Below are positions 15,128 through 22,155 of a stretch of DNA of 32,119 nt, piece after piece. The DNA is taken from positions 1 to 32,119 of IMG/VR virus record IMGVR_UViG_3300035199_000201. One strand, given 5' to 3'. The first letter of the stretch is position 1. Every line of letters starts with the position of its first letter. Origin of the DNA: a virus. Under the pieces are notes generated by a model. The model was not told the origin of the DNA. It was given only the letters and a program-made list of their open reading frames with translations, and did no database searches. The translations under genes were made by a program, and so were the position numbers.

Positions 15128-15398
15128 CTGTTGCGGAGCGGAATTCCGCGAATTTGAAACGAAGATCTGCGCTTGTTGCAATGAGCATGCGGATGAAATA
15201 GAACAGGATAAACCATCCATCAAAATAGTGGAAATCAAAGAATATAATCATACTGCATATCGGAGTGGTGTGATTTATATGATGGTTAAGAAGTATGGCT
15301 CCAAAGATAATGCAATTTTCGAGATGGAAGCCCGGATAGCCAGTTTGCAAGTTGAAGCAGATGGACTGAGAGAAATGATTACTTGGGAAGATGAATGA
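15114..15398 (+). CDS. zinc-ribbon-like small phage protein (94 aa)
   Basis: The N-terminus holds the cysteine pattern SNCCGAE...KICACCNEHAD (residues about 4-28), which looks like a zinc knuckle. This N-terminal C-C-G-A-E pattern recurs in small phage proteins of unknown function. The rest is a mixed segment and a C-terminal coiled-coil helix (AIFEMEARIASLQVEADGLREM). It overlaps both neighbours. A protein-protein or nucleic-acid-binding role is plausible but unproven. Confidence 0.65.
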   Translation: MLVSNCCGAEFREFETKICACCNEHADEIEQDKPSIKIVEIKEYNHTAYRSGVIYMMVKKYGSKDNAIFEMEARIASLQVEADGLREMITWEDE

Positions 15399-15814
15399 CC
15401 TACGAAGAATTTAACAAATTTAGAGATGACTTTCTTCACCGCGCCGGTTCTCTGAGCGCGAGAAAGTCCGAAGAGTATACAATCTCAAATTTAGACAAAC
15501 TTTACAATTTCAAACATGTAGCTGCGCGGCTTGGTATCACATCCGAGCAAGCGCTAATGACGTATGTATTGAAGCATGTAGACGCGATCTGTAATGATGC
15601 GAAGACAGGATCAATAGTCTCTGATGAGACTGTGGAATCGCGTGCAATGGACATTTGCAACTATATGATTTTATATGCGGCGTTAAAACACATACCACAG
15701 GACACCCATGAAAATGACACTGAACACAGTGGAGCAATCGTTAGCGACTCTAGCGGGGATGCACAGGCTGCTCCAGAACATACAAAATGGAACCAATTAC
15801 AGCAAAAAGCGTAA
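15395..15814 (+). CDS. DUF1599/Nmad1-like protein (139 aa)
   Basis: Residues about 22-100 contain K-S-E-E-Y, then NLDKLYNFKHVAARLG, the stretch TYVLKHVDAICND and a final ESRAMDICNYMILYAAL. This order (KxxxY, NF, LxKH, E...D..NY) matches the DUF1599 family, also named nucleotide modification associated domain 1, common in phages. The domain is helical and related by proposal to nucleotide-metabolism proteins. The C-terminal 35 residues are low-complexity and overlap the following gene by 107 bases. I can see the motif order but cannot score the match. Confidence 0.6.
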   Translation: MTYEEFNKFRDDFLHRAGSLSARKSEEYTISNLDKLYNFKHVAARLGITSEQALMTYVLKHVDAICNDAKTGSIVSDETVESRAMDICNYMILYAALKHIPQDTHENDTEHSGAIVSDSSGDAQAAPEHTKWNQLQQKA

Positions 15815-16193
15815 TATTTCTTACGACATAAATGGCGCTGGCGGTGAAATTGCTGTCGCCAAGTATTTTAAAGTATATCCAGATCTTTCCACAGGGCCAC
15901 ACCGGCGCGGACATGATCTTACGGTGGGTGGATCAACCATTGATGTAAAAGCCACTACATATAATCCCGGCTATCTACAGTGCAAAACATATAAACAAGT
16001 AACTGATGCGGATTGGTATGTACTGGTGCATGCCCATTTCCCAGAGTTCACAATTCTAGGTTGCGCACCGGCAGAAGAATTACTGCAAGATCACAATATT
16101 AAAGATATGGGCTATGGCCCTGTATATCACCTTGAACAATCACAACTTTATTCTATTAAGCAAATGTCTAACGATGCTCTACTACCCTTTTGA
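15708..16193 (+). CDS. PD-(D/E)XK nuclease-like protein (161 aa)
   Basis: The core reads GAGGEIAVAKYF (residues about 43-54, Glu in helix 1), HDLTVGGSTIDVKAT (about 69-83, with Asp and D-V-K as the catalytic pair) and later Q...DADWYVLV (about 96-107). This is the standard order of a restriction-like PD-(D/E)XK fold. The start overlaps the previous gene by 107 bases but has an AGGA sequence at a proper distance, so I keep it. It is followed by another protein of the same superfamily, and a DNA methyltransferase is 600 bases downstream. Substrate unknown. Confidence 0.65.
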   Translation: MKMTLNTVEQSLATLAGMHRLLQNIQNGTNYSKKRNISYDINGAGGEIAVAKYFKVYPDLSTGPHRRGHDLTVGGSTIDVKATTYNPGYLQCKTYKQVTDADWYVLVHAHFPEFTILGCAPAEELLQDHNIKDMGYGPVYHLEQSQLYSIKQMSNDALLPF

Positions 16194-16576
16194 CTATGCA
16201 TAGCATCTCCAAGGGTAAAATTGGTGAACTGGCTGTCAGAAAAAATTTGGTGGAAAGTGGTTATAATATTTATATCCCCGAATGTGATTCAGCGCAAGTT
16301 GATCTCATTGTTGAACTGGAGAGCGGATTAATGAAAAGAGTGCAAATTAAGTCAGTGTTTTCCGACAAAGCCAAAACTTCCATTGAAGTTAACACTAAGA
16401 AATATGTGAACTCAGGACGGGTGGATATAATCGCCGTTTATTATGACGAAATGATCGCCTATGTGCCATACACAAATCAGAAAACATTGCAACTTGCAAT
16501 CTCTACAGCCAAGAATGGACAAACAAAAGACCGTAACTGGTTCTACTCTTATAAACGATTTCCGGAGTTTAGTTGA
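16190..16576 (+). CDS. PDDEXK_5-like endonuclease, candidate homing-type enzyme (128 aa)
   Basis: The protein starts KGKIGELAVRKNLVESGY (Glu13), then has a conserved CDSAQVDLIVEL strand (Asp34) and RVQIKSVF (Gln-x-Lys, about residues 50-55). It continues with VDIIAVYYDEMIAYVP. This is the pattern of the PD-(D/E)XK family Pfam calls PDDEXK_5, which includes a homing endonuclease encoded in a cyanobacterial group I intron (I-Ssp6803I). It is free-standing here. Because this phage carries two ORF-less group I introns in its capsid gene, the enzyme is a candidate for driving their spread in trans. Family assignment is by pattern; the link to the introns is inference. Confidence 0.6.
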   Translation: MTMHSISKGKIGELAVRKNLVESGYNIYIPECDSAQVDLIVELESGLMKRVQIKSVFSDKAKTSIEVNTKKYVNSGRVDIIAVYYDEMIAYVPYTNQKTLQLAISTAKNGQTKDRNWFYSYKRFPEFS

Positions 16577-16791
16577 TGAAACCACACTACACAGGATCTA
16601 TCGCATTTGATAACCACCTAGATAAATGGGCTGATGAGTTGGTACTGGCTTTTGACTACAAAGATTTTGTCAAAGATATGCAAGCATTAATGAGTAAGAG
16701 ACATAATAGCGAAGTGTTCTTTGCGGCTTTTATAGATAAGGATGGACGTGAGCATGATATAACAAAAAAAGTAAGGGAGAGTTGTGGGTGA
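16576..16791 (+). CDS. hypothetical protein (71 aa)
   Basis: I use ATG 16576, which overlaps the previous stop as TGATG; an in-frame TTG lies just before it. The product is a small charged protein with helices (HLDKWADELVLAFDYKDFVKDMQALM) and a KDGREHDITKKVRES end. No family is recognised. Its stop overlaps the GTG start of the methyltransferase gene, so the two may be co-translated. Confidence 0.6.
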   Translation: MKPHYTGSIAFDNHLDKWADELVLAFDYKDFVKDMQALMSKRHNSEVFFAAFIDKDGREHDITKKVRESCG

Positions 16792-17711
16792 TCTATCACG
16801 GTAATGTATTTGATAAGCTACAAGAGATTGACACCGAGTCAGTTCAATGTGTAGTGACCTCGCCTCCATACTGGGGACTCCGTAATTATCAAATGGATGA
16901 TCAACTCGGATTAGAAGATACACCAGAAGCGTTCATAGATAATATGGTCAAAGTATTTAGCGAAATTAAGCGAGTATTGAAAAATGATGGAACGGTTTGG
17001 CTGAACTTGGGGGATAGTTACAATTCGCAAACTGGATCGGGATTTAATACAAATAAAAACGAAGGCCAAAACCATAGAATCAAAGAATTGCAGAAAACGC
17101 AAGGTAGCTTAGTAAAGAAAATAAGTCTTAAACCAAAGAATTTAGTTGGTATCCCATGGCGCGTGGCTTTGGCTTTACAGGCTGATGGATGGTATCTGCG
17201 CCAAGACATTATCTGGCATAAGCCCAATCCCATGCCTGAATCTGTTACTGATAGATGCACTAAATCACATGACTACATTTTCTTACTTAGCAAGTCAGCC
17301 AAGTATTTCTATGATGCAGATGCGATTAGAGAACCAGCACAGGATTGGGGAACAAGAAATAGATCACAATTGCGTGGCGGGACCCAAGATGAGTTGCTCA
17401 AACATCGTGGATTGAAAGATGCAAACTTTGCAGAGATAGGTAAAAACAGACGATCTGTATGGACTATCAATACTCAATCATATAAAGAAGCACATTTCGC
17501 TGTATTTCCACCCAAATTGCCTGAATTATGTATTAAGGCTGGTAGTAGTGAAGGTGATGTGGTGCTTGATCCATTCTTTGGGTCGGGTACAACAGGCTGG
17601 GTGGCGCAAAGACTTGGACGTAAGTGGATTGGAATAGAATTGAATCCAGAATATATAGAGATTGCAAAGCAACGCTTCAACCAACAGGAGTTGTTCATTG
17701 AATGCCAGTAA
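16788..17711 (+). CDS. DNA methyltransferase, beta-class N4-C/N6-A type (307 aa)
   Basis: The catalytic motif TSPPYW is near the N-terminus (residues about 24-29). The AdoMet-binding motif DPFFGSGTTG and GIELNPEYIEIAKQR are near the C-terminus (from about residue 260). This order defines the beta class of amino-methyltransferases, which modify cytosine N4 or adenine N6. A variable target-recognition region lies between. I chose GTG 16788, which has GGGAGA 7 bases upstream and forms a GTGA overlap with the previous stop; a TTG two codons upstream is possible. No matching restriction enzyme is recognisable, so it may protect phage DNA or serve as an orphan enzyme. Confidence 0.88.
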   Translation: MIYHGNVFDKLQEIDTESVQCVVTSPPYWGLRNYQMDDQLGLEDTPEAFIDNMVKVFSEIKRVLKNDGTVWLNLGDSYNSQTGSGFNTNKNEGQNHRIKELQKTQGSLVKKISLKPKNLVGIPWRVALALQADGWYLRQDIIWHKPNPMPESVTDRCTKSHDYIFLLSKSAKYFYDADAIREPAQDWGTRNRSQLRGGTQDELLKHRGLKDANFAEIGKNRRSVWTINTQSYKEAHFAVFPPKLPELCIKAGSSEGDVVLDPFFGSGTTGWVAQRLGRKWIGIELNPEYIEIAKQRFNQQELFIECQ

Positions 17712-17745
17712 GCAGCCAGAAGACAAAGAAAGAATCGCATTCCGC

Positions 17746-17955
17746 ATGGGTGCGCAAACGAAACTTCAGAAGAAAGTACAAGGGTTCAAATCGAAACTCA
17801 TCAAAGCCGCCGGCGGTTACGGTGGATTTATCAAAAAATATAAGCGAGATCCGTTCAGCTGCACCGAAGCCCAAGCGCAGAAGCTGGTGGGACGCAATTC
17901 GCGGTGCTTTTGTGGGTCGGGGCGAAAGGTGAAGAAATGCTGTTTAATAAAATAA
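17746..17955 (+). CDS. SEC-C motif protein (69 aa)
   Basis: The C-terminus reads GRNSRCFCGSGRKVKKCC, a clear SEC-C zinc-binding motif (CxCGSGxKxKKCC), as at the C-terminus of SecA and in many small proteins. The preceding 45 residues are basic (KLQKKVQGFKSKLIKAAGGYGGFIKKYKRD). The start is uncertain: the frame is open back to a TTG at 17662 inside the methyltransferase gene, and ATG 17746 is the first ATG. Another ORF overlaps in a different frame, but the SEC-C motif supports this one. Small SEC-C proteins usually bind nucleic acid or protein partners through zinc. Confidence 0.7.
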   Translation: MGAQTKLQKKVQGFKSKLIKAAGGYGGFIKKYKRDPFSCTEAQAQKLVGRNSRCFCGSGRKVKKCCLIK

Positions 17956-18170
17956 TGGGAGCATGGCGCGGTGACGCACGTCGGGCAGACGAATCTATCA
18001 AGCATTGCACTGACTGTAATAAGTGCTGGGAGATGGTGTCCTACTGCGCTGGTACTTCCGGCGAGAGAAAGAAATGGATTCCGCAGTATTATAATAATTT
18101 TGTGAGCTATGGCAAAAAAAAGCGAACATGCCCAAGATGTATTGCCCAGCAAAATAATCACTACTTATAA
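17937..18170 (+). CDS. zinc-finger small protein (77 aa)
   Basis: ATG 17937 has GGTGAAG just upstream and overlaps the SEC-C gene by 19 bases. The product carries KHCTDCNKCW (residues about 23-32) and CPRC (about 67-70), giving two cysteine pairs that could coordinate one zinc ion. An RKKW...YYNNFVSYGKKKR linker separates them. It resembles small phage zinc-ribbon proteins of unknown function. Several adjacent genes (15114, 17746 and this one) are zinc-binding, which is notable clustering. Confidence 0.65.
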   Translation: MLFNKIMGAWRGDARRADESIKHCTDCNKCWEMVSYCAGTSGERKKWIPQYYNNFVSYGKKKRTCPRCIAQQNNHYL

Positions 18171-18182
18171 AAAAGTGACATT

Positions 18183-18242
18183 ATGAAAGCGGTTGGCTGC
18201 CGGCTGGGCATAAAATTAACAATAACAAGGAGACAACAATGA
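18183..18242 (+). CDS. possible 19-residue leader peptide
   Basis: A tiny frame from ATG 18183 (MKAVGCRLGIKLTITRRQQ) ends with TGA overlapping the next ATG as ATGA. Its last codons contain the AAGGAG ribosome-binding site of the downstream gene, so its translation would pass over that site. No good ribosome-binding site precedes it. It could be a regulatory leader or chance. Confidence 0.2.
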   Translation: MKAVGCRLGIKLTITRRQQ

Positions 18243-18367
18243 CACTATACTATCTGTATGAAATCGCAATCACCGGCATATTCGATGATCTGTTCATCGG
18301 ATTCTGCATCACTATCTATTATTTCTTAAATAAATGGGACAGGCGCAACTACCACGGAGGTGAGTGA
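18239..18367 (+). CDS. small membrane protein (42 aa)
   Basis: A strong AAGGAG lies 7 bases upstream of the ATG. The product has one hydrophobic helix (GIFDDLFIGFCITIYYFL, residues about 13-30) followed by a basic-polar tail (NKWDRRNYHGGE). The stop overlaps the following ATG as TGATG, so the two small membrane proteins are coupled. No family is recognised; its location in the replication cluster argues against a lysis role. Confidence 0.6.
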   Translation: MTLYYLYEIAITGIFDDLFIGFCITIYYFLNKWDRRNYHGGE

Positions 18368-18531
18368 TGTTTATAATCAATGTGGCGGAGTGGTGCGTGG
18401 AAGCACTGGTGCTGGCGATGGCATTCTTCTTTGTCGCAGCGGGAATAGTCTTATTTGCTATGATCATTAGCATAACTAAACAAACCATAGATAGGTGGAT
18501 CAATGAAAAAGAAAAAACAGCACGGTTCTAA
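18367..18531 (+). CDS. small membrane protein (54 aa)
   Basis: This 54-codon frame starts at the previous stop (TGATG), with GGAGGTGAG upstream. It has one long hydrophobic helix (VLAMAFFFVAAGIVLFAMIISI, residues about 15-36) and a charged C-terminal tail (DRWINEKEKTARF). It overlaps the exonuclease gene start by 29 bases. Pairs of coupled small membrane proteins are sometimes superinfection-exclusion or membrane-anchoring factors, but nothing here identifies this one. Confidence 0.6.
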   Translation: MFIINVAEWCVEALVLAMAFFFVAAGIVLFAMIISITKQTIDRWINEKEKTARF

Positions 18532-19159
18532 TTATATATTAAAAGATGGAACCCGCGCAGCAAGCGTTACAACAATTATTAATTCTGAGCTAGGATGGAA
18601 TAAACAGAGTCTGATCAACTGGGCAAAGCGGTTATCATCGCAGGGATTTGACTATGATGAAGAATTGCGGGATGCAGGGAAAATAGGTACTCTGCTGCAT
18701 TCCATGATCGAAGCAGACCAGAAAGACCAGAAAGTAGATACTGGTGATTTCACTATCAACCAGATCAACACTGCGAAAGTAGCGTTTGGCGGCTACATTG
18801 ATTGGGTCAGTAAAGACAGATACACATTTCTGGCCAACGAAATTACACTGGTTAATGAAGATCTGCGCGTGGGTGGTACTATTGACAGTATCGGTAAGAT
18901 GGGCGATGACCTAGTAGTCACAGATTATAAAACATCGAAATACGGCCCCTACAAAGAACATATCATCCAGCTAGGTGCGTACATGTTTATGTACGAAGCT
19001 GCGCAGCCTAATGCCAAGATTGCGTATGGGATGATACTGCGCTTTGGAAAAGAAGATGGGAAGTTCCATCAGCACAAGATTAAGCGTGAGAAACTGGATG
19101 TAGGTGTTAATGTGTTTAAGCATTGTGTCGCGCTTTATCATCTGAAGAAACAAATGTGA
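18503..19159 (+). CDS. RecB-like PD-(D/E)XK exonuclease (218 aa)
   Basis: The motifs of the RecB/Cas4-type nuclease domain are visible. G-T-L-L-H-S-M-I-E (residues about 62-70) supplies the histidine and acidic helix. VGGTIDSIGKMGDDLVVTDYKTSK (about 122-145) supplies the catalytic Asp and the D-Y-K triad, and EHIIQLGAYMFMYE (about 151-164) is the conserved Q-x-x-x-Y helix. Phage proteins of this type process DNA ends for recombination or replication. It sits between small membrane genes and the primase-helicase, to which it is coupled by a GTGA overlap. Confidence 0.82.
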   Translation: MKKKKQHGSNYILKDGTRAASVTTIINSELGWNKQSLINWAKRLSSQGFDYDEELRDAGKIGTLLHSMIEADQKDQKVDTGDFTINQINTAKVAFGGYIDWVSKDRYTFLANEITLVNEDLRVGGTIDSIGKMGDDLVVTDYKTSKYGPYKEHIIQLGAYMFMYEAAQPNAKIAYGMILRFGKEDGKFHQHKIKREKLDVGVNVFKHCVALYHLKKQM

Positions 19160-21036
19160 AAGATCCACGCGACATTTTTCAGACCTTTAATAGCAGCGGT
19201 GGCCGCGCATTATGCCCAGCGGATGCACCGGCGGAGTGTGAACATCCCGATAAAGCAGATATGTGTGTGCAAGTCAATAGTGAATATGCATTCTGCCATC
19301 GCTGCCTCAAAAGATGGTGGTTTGGCGCGGAAAATAAACATAGTGTGAATAATTTCGAATTAACCAATACCAGAGAACCTCTGTTTGAGCGCACAAATCA
19401 TGCGCTGGAAGAAAGTGACTATCTAAAGTGGCGGGATTTATTTATTAAGCATTATCCAGATTTACTTAAAATATTAAAGCTACCTTGGAATGATACCGCA
19501 TTAGATGAAGTGTATGGCGTGGCTGTGCGTAAAGATGATAAAGGCGCTGGCCAACTCATGTTTAAGATAGATGAGACACATGTAAAGATTCATAAAGGGC
19601 CGCAGTTTGGCGCTAATATCAAATGCAAACTGTATCCAAGGGTTGTCCCACAGTGTCATGGTAAACCTCTTCTAGTTGTGGAAGGGGAAAAAGATGCAGT
19701 GAGCGCCAACTGTGCTAATGCCCCAGCAATCACATTCACATCTGGCGCTGGGGCGCTGCCCTCCGACCTATCAATACTGGATGATGAACAAGATCTGGTG
19801 ATCGTATATGATAATGACGCAGTAGGACAGGATGGCGCTAAGAAAGTGGCTGCTGCACTATATAATAAGAAACGGAAGGTCAGGATATTAAACTGGGTGG
19901 ATAAGCCGGATAAATATGACCTGACAGACTTCTTTTGCGATGGGTATAGTAGTGATGACCTTTACCGACTTGTGGATGCTGCGCCAGTGTTTGGGCGCAA
20001 GCCGGAGGACTTTGGCGGGTCCGCGGTGTTTAGTCCTATGGACTTCATGGCCAAATTCAATAATCCACCAGAAGATATATGCGACCAGATGCTATTTGAG
20101 AAAGGCACTGCCGGGATCGCAGCTGCAACCAATGTGGGGAAATCAATCTTTGCTCTCCAGTTCGCAGCCAGTGTGGCCATGGGAGTTCCGTTCCTTGGAC
20201 ACTTCAGAGTTCCCAGAGCTAGAAAAGTATTATATATGCAGTATGAAATGCTGGACGATGTGATCGGGGAACGACTCGCGCTGCAAACCAAGCCGCTGAT
20301 GGAACAATATCCGGTGGAAGCACATTTATTAAATGAGAATCTCCGAGTCAGTGTTAATGGACAGAAAGACCTATTCTCAGACTCATATGATATGGTGGAA
20401 GGGAATCTGCGCCATGGGAATTATGAACTGATCGTTATCGATAATCTCTACTCATCTACTAATGTAGATACAGTATCTAATGATAAGCTGGTGGCGCTGC
20501 TGTCACGCATCACCGCGCTGAAGAATAAGTACAACTGCGCAGTGCTTATGGTGAACCACCACAAGAAACAGAATGAACTGGCTGCGCTGGATCCAGCAAT
20601 GGTCTTTGGTGGGAGCGCATATACTAACTGGCTGGATAATCTGGTACAAATTGCCAGTACGAAAGTATCCGCGGAACTCAAAGTAATTAAGATTACGAAA
20701 GTGCGTATGCGCAGTGATTTGCACTGGATTCCAGCGGGTATGAAATTGCATAATGATGATGAACTATATTTTGAGTTCTTGAGGCCGCTGCCAAAGACCG
20801 AAATGTTCTGGTACACGCAGCAAAAAGAATCAGAGATGGATAAAGTATTAAACGCAGTGAACGGAGATCATTTTGCGGTGGAAGCATTCGCAACTGCGCT
20901 GAATGATGTACTCAATATATCATCTACCCGTAGTTTATATAAATGGCTGGATAAAATGGTTAGCCATGGGCTAATTATTAAATCAGAACGCGGCCAGTAT
21001 GAAAAGATTAAAACTGATTTGGATGACTTTATTTAG
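19156..21036 (+). CDS. DNA primase-helicase (626 aa)
   Basis: I use GTG 19156, which overlaps the exonuclease stop. A zinc-binding primase finger uses cysteines near residues 20, 28, 37, 47 and 50. A TOPRIM-like domain follows, with VVEGEKDA (about 172-179) and VYDNDAVG (about 215-222). A RecA/DnaB-like ATPase domain has Walker A AATNVGKS (about 322-329) and a Walker B strand LIVIDN (about 424). A helical or winged C-terminus follows. The enzyme would unwind DNA and lay primers at the phage fork, like T7 gp4. The stop is directly followed by repeats and a non-coding candidate origin. Confidence 0.85.
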   Translation: MKDPRDIFQTFNSSGGRALCPADAPAECEHPDKADMCVQVNSEYAFCHRCLKRWWFGAENKHSVNNFELTNTREPLFERTNHALEESDYLKWRDLFIKHYPDLLKILKLPWNDTALDEVYGVAVRKDDKGAGQLMFKIDETHVKIHKGPQFGANIKCKLYPRVVPQCHGKPLLVVEGEKDAVSANCANAPAITFTSGAGALPSDLSILDDEQDLVIVYDNDAVGQDGAKKVAAALYNKKRKVRILNWVDKPDKYDLTDFFCDGYSSDDLYRLVDAAPVFGRKPEDFGGSAVFSPMDFMAKFNNPPEDICDQMLFEKGTAGIAAATNVGKSIFALQFAASVAMGVPFLGHFRVPRARKVLYMQYEMLDDVIGERLALQTKPLMEQYPVEAHLLNENLRVSVNGQKDLFSDSYDMVEGNLRHGNYELIVIDNLYSSTNVDTVSNDKLVALLSRITALKNKYNCAVLMVNHHKKQNELAALDPAMVFGGSAYTNWLDNLVQIASTKVSAELKVIKITKVRMRSDLHWIPAGMKLHNDDELYFEFLRPLPKTEMFWYTQQKESEMDKVLNAVNGDHFAVEAFATALNDVLNISSTRSLYKWLDKMVSHGLIIKSERGQYEKIKTDLDDFI

Positions 21037-21044
21037 TGTTGACA
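21036..21044 (+). repeat. GTGTTGACA motif, copy 1
   Basis: GTGTTGACA begins on the last base of the primase-helicase stop codon. The same 9-mer recurs at 21195, and in reverse orientation at 24026-24034 and 24252-24260. It contains the sigma70 -35 consensus TTGACA, but a well-placed -10 is not evident here. Confidence 0.5.
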
Positions 21045-21066
21045 CGAAATTCCCGGTACGCTGAAA

Positions 21067-21169
21067 GTGTAAAAAAGGTAAAAAAGGTAAAAAAACTATT
21101 TTACATGGGGGGTGGGGTGTGCAGTAGTCTTATAGAGAAGAAATTTTACATTTTTTACATATTTTACAC
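21067..21169 (+). repeat. A-rich iteron-like inverted repeats (candidate origin element)
   Basis: The left arm (21067-21092) consists of GTGTAAAAAAG, GTAAAAAAG and GTAAAA units in tandem. The right arm (21144-21169) is the reverse complement with few changes (TTTTACATTTTTTACATATTTTACAC). They are separated by a G-rich spacer containing GGGGGGTGGGG. Tandem GTAAAA units on both sides, directly after the primase-helicase gene, suggest protein-binding iterons and an easily melted region. As RNA the arms could also fold into a long hairpin. Confidence 0.6.
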
Positions 21170-21194
21170 TTACGGTGCGTCGGTGTAAACGGGG

Positions 21195-21208
21195 GTGTTG
21201 ACAAGCTA
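21195..21208 (+). repeat. GTGTTGACAAGCTA, left copy of a 14-bp inverted pair
   Basis: This 14-mer is repeated exactly in inverted orientation at 24021-24034, facing inward across 21.2-24.0 kb. It lies three bases before the ATG at 21211. Confidence 0.65.
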
Positions 21209-21210
21209 AT

Positions 21211-21429
21211 ATGAATTTCTTTGATAAATGCGAGTTTTCACATGATCCCAGTAAAGAATGCGTGTTTGCGCTGGCCAAAGATGGCGATGTAAAATGTAGC
21301 GCAATCATGGGGTGGTGGGAAAATCTTTCAATAAAAAATTTGGATCGATGCTTCGTTAGAATGAAATCAAGAGACAAACTCGCGTTCCGCAACCGACAGT
21401 TGAAAAAAAAATTTTCCGAGCAAAAATAA
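21211..21429 (+). CDS. possible small cysteine-containing protein (72 aa)
   Basis: The reading frame gives a protein-like sequence with four cysteines (CEFSHDPSKEC, KC, RC) and a basic C-terminal tail ending KKKFSEQK. There is no ribosome-binding site upstream; instead GTGTTGACAAGCTA ends three bases before the ATG. This weakens the case for this start. It is the last rightward frame before the non-coding region. Confidence 0.4.
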   Translation: MNFFDKCEFSHDPSKECVFALAKDGDVKCSAIMGWWENLSIKNLDRCFVRMKSRDKLAFRNRQLKKKFSEQK

Positions 21430-21847
21430 TATTAAACGCAGCGCGAAGACCATGAAAATTGGTCATTGAATGTTCAAATTTCGCAAAAAAAGATCCAGAA
21501 AAAACCAGCCAAAAAACACGCAAAAAAACCAGTGAAAAACGCCGCAAATTTGCGCGGGACCTAGTAGCACGCAGCCGCGCGGATTTAGTGCGAATTTCGC
21601 GAAGTTTGGCGCACTGCTGCGCGGCCGGATCCGCGGCGCGGCCAGATCTGCGCGCCGGTTCCTAGGTTTGCTGCGCGGCGGATCTGTGGGTAATTGTTTT
21701 TTACTCTCTATTACTGCGCCGGTGGCCATGAGCTATTTTCAGCTAATTTTCGAAAGATTACCCACCAAAGCAAAAAAACCAGTGATTTAAGCGCGAAATT
21801 TGCGCGCTGCTGCGCGGATCGCTGGCGTAGGCTGGGTAAGTATAGAT
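21430..21847. other. non-coding GC-palindromic region, candidate replication origin
   Basis: About 420 bases contain no convincing gene. The first part is A-rich with several AAAAAAAC runs, and GCAAAAAAACCAGTGA is repeated exactly at 21520 and 21770. The middle is dense in self-complementary GC motifs (GCGCGG, GGCCGG, CCGCGG, GCAAATTTGC), with the motif GCTGCGCGG present three times (near 21614, 21669 and 21807). GTGGGTAAT (21686) has an inverted partner (21757). It sits between the rightward primase-helicase and the leftward gene block, a typical origin position. Short frames crossing it have odd composition and look accidental. Confidence 0.5.
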
Positions 21848-21880
21848 AAAAAAAAAGGCCCCGTTTCCGGGGCCTTTTTT
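21848..21880. terminator. strong bidirectional intrinsic terminator
   Basis: GGCCCCG (21857-21863) pairs with CGGGGCC (21868-21874) around TTTC, with a run of nine A before and six T after, so the stem extends by A-T pairs. It would stop rightward transcripts from the replication operon and leftward transcripts from the block ending at 21898. Confidence 0.9.
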
Positions 21881-21897
21881 GGTGGCGCGTGTTTAGT

Positions 21898-22155
21898 CTA
21901 GTATCTCATCTCTATCAATTTCACCGGCTCTTTTTTAATGTCCTCTATTGTTTCGCCGGTTGCGGCTAGTGATCGCGCAGTATCTTTAATCTGTGTCTTC
22001 ACATAGTCACGCGTTAAATAGCCGCTCATCATCTCTAGTTTTTGAATAGCTGGATATTTTACAAACAAGTAACACATCAGCCACGCGGGGGTTTTTTTCT
22101 CGTCATGCAGCGCCGTCCAATTGTCGGCACTGTGTTTTATGATTTCGATTTTCAT
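21898..22155 (-). CDS. hypothetical protein (85 aa)
   Basis: This is the last gene of a leftward operon, ending just before the bidirectional terminator. The ATG overlaps the stop of the upstream small gene as ATGA, and GAGGAG lies about 10 bases before it. The product is mixed alpha/beta with a middle hydrophobic part (WLMCYLFVKYPAI) and a helical second half (VKTQIKDTARSLAATGETIEDIKKEP). No family is recognised. Confidence 0.6.
   Translation of the reverse strand: MKIEIIKHSADNWTALHDEKKTPAWLMCYLFVKYPAIQKLEMMSGYLTRDYVKTQIKDTARSLAATGETIEDIKKEPVKLIEMRY

Noticed and set aside
17702-17932. A 76-residue basic frame overlapping the SEC-C gene
   Set aside because: It begins neatly near the methyltransferase stop, but the overlapping frame encodes an unmistakable SEC-C motif, so this one is more likely a shadow.
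21067-21169. A CRISPR-like array
   Set aside because: The repeated units are only 8-11 bases, A-rich and inverted, with no regular spacers and no cas genes.
21459-21729. Short frames on both strands across the GC-palindromic region
   Set aside because: Their Arg/Ala/Ser-rich translations reflect base composition, neither has a ribosome-binding site, and they overlap each other on opposite strands.
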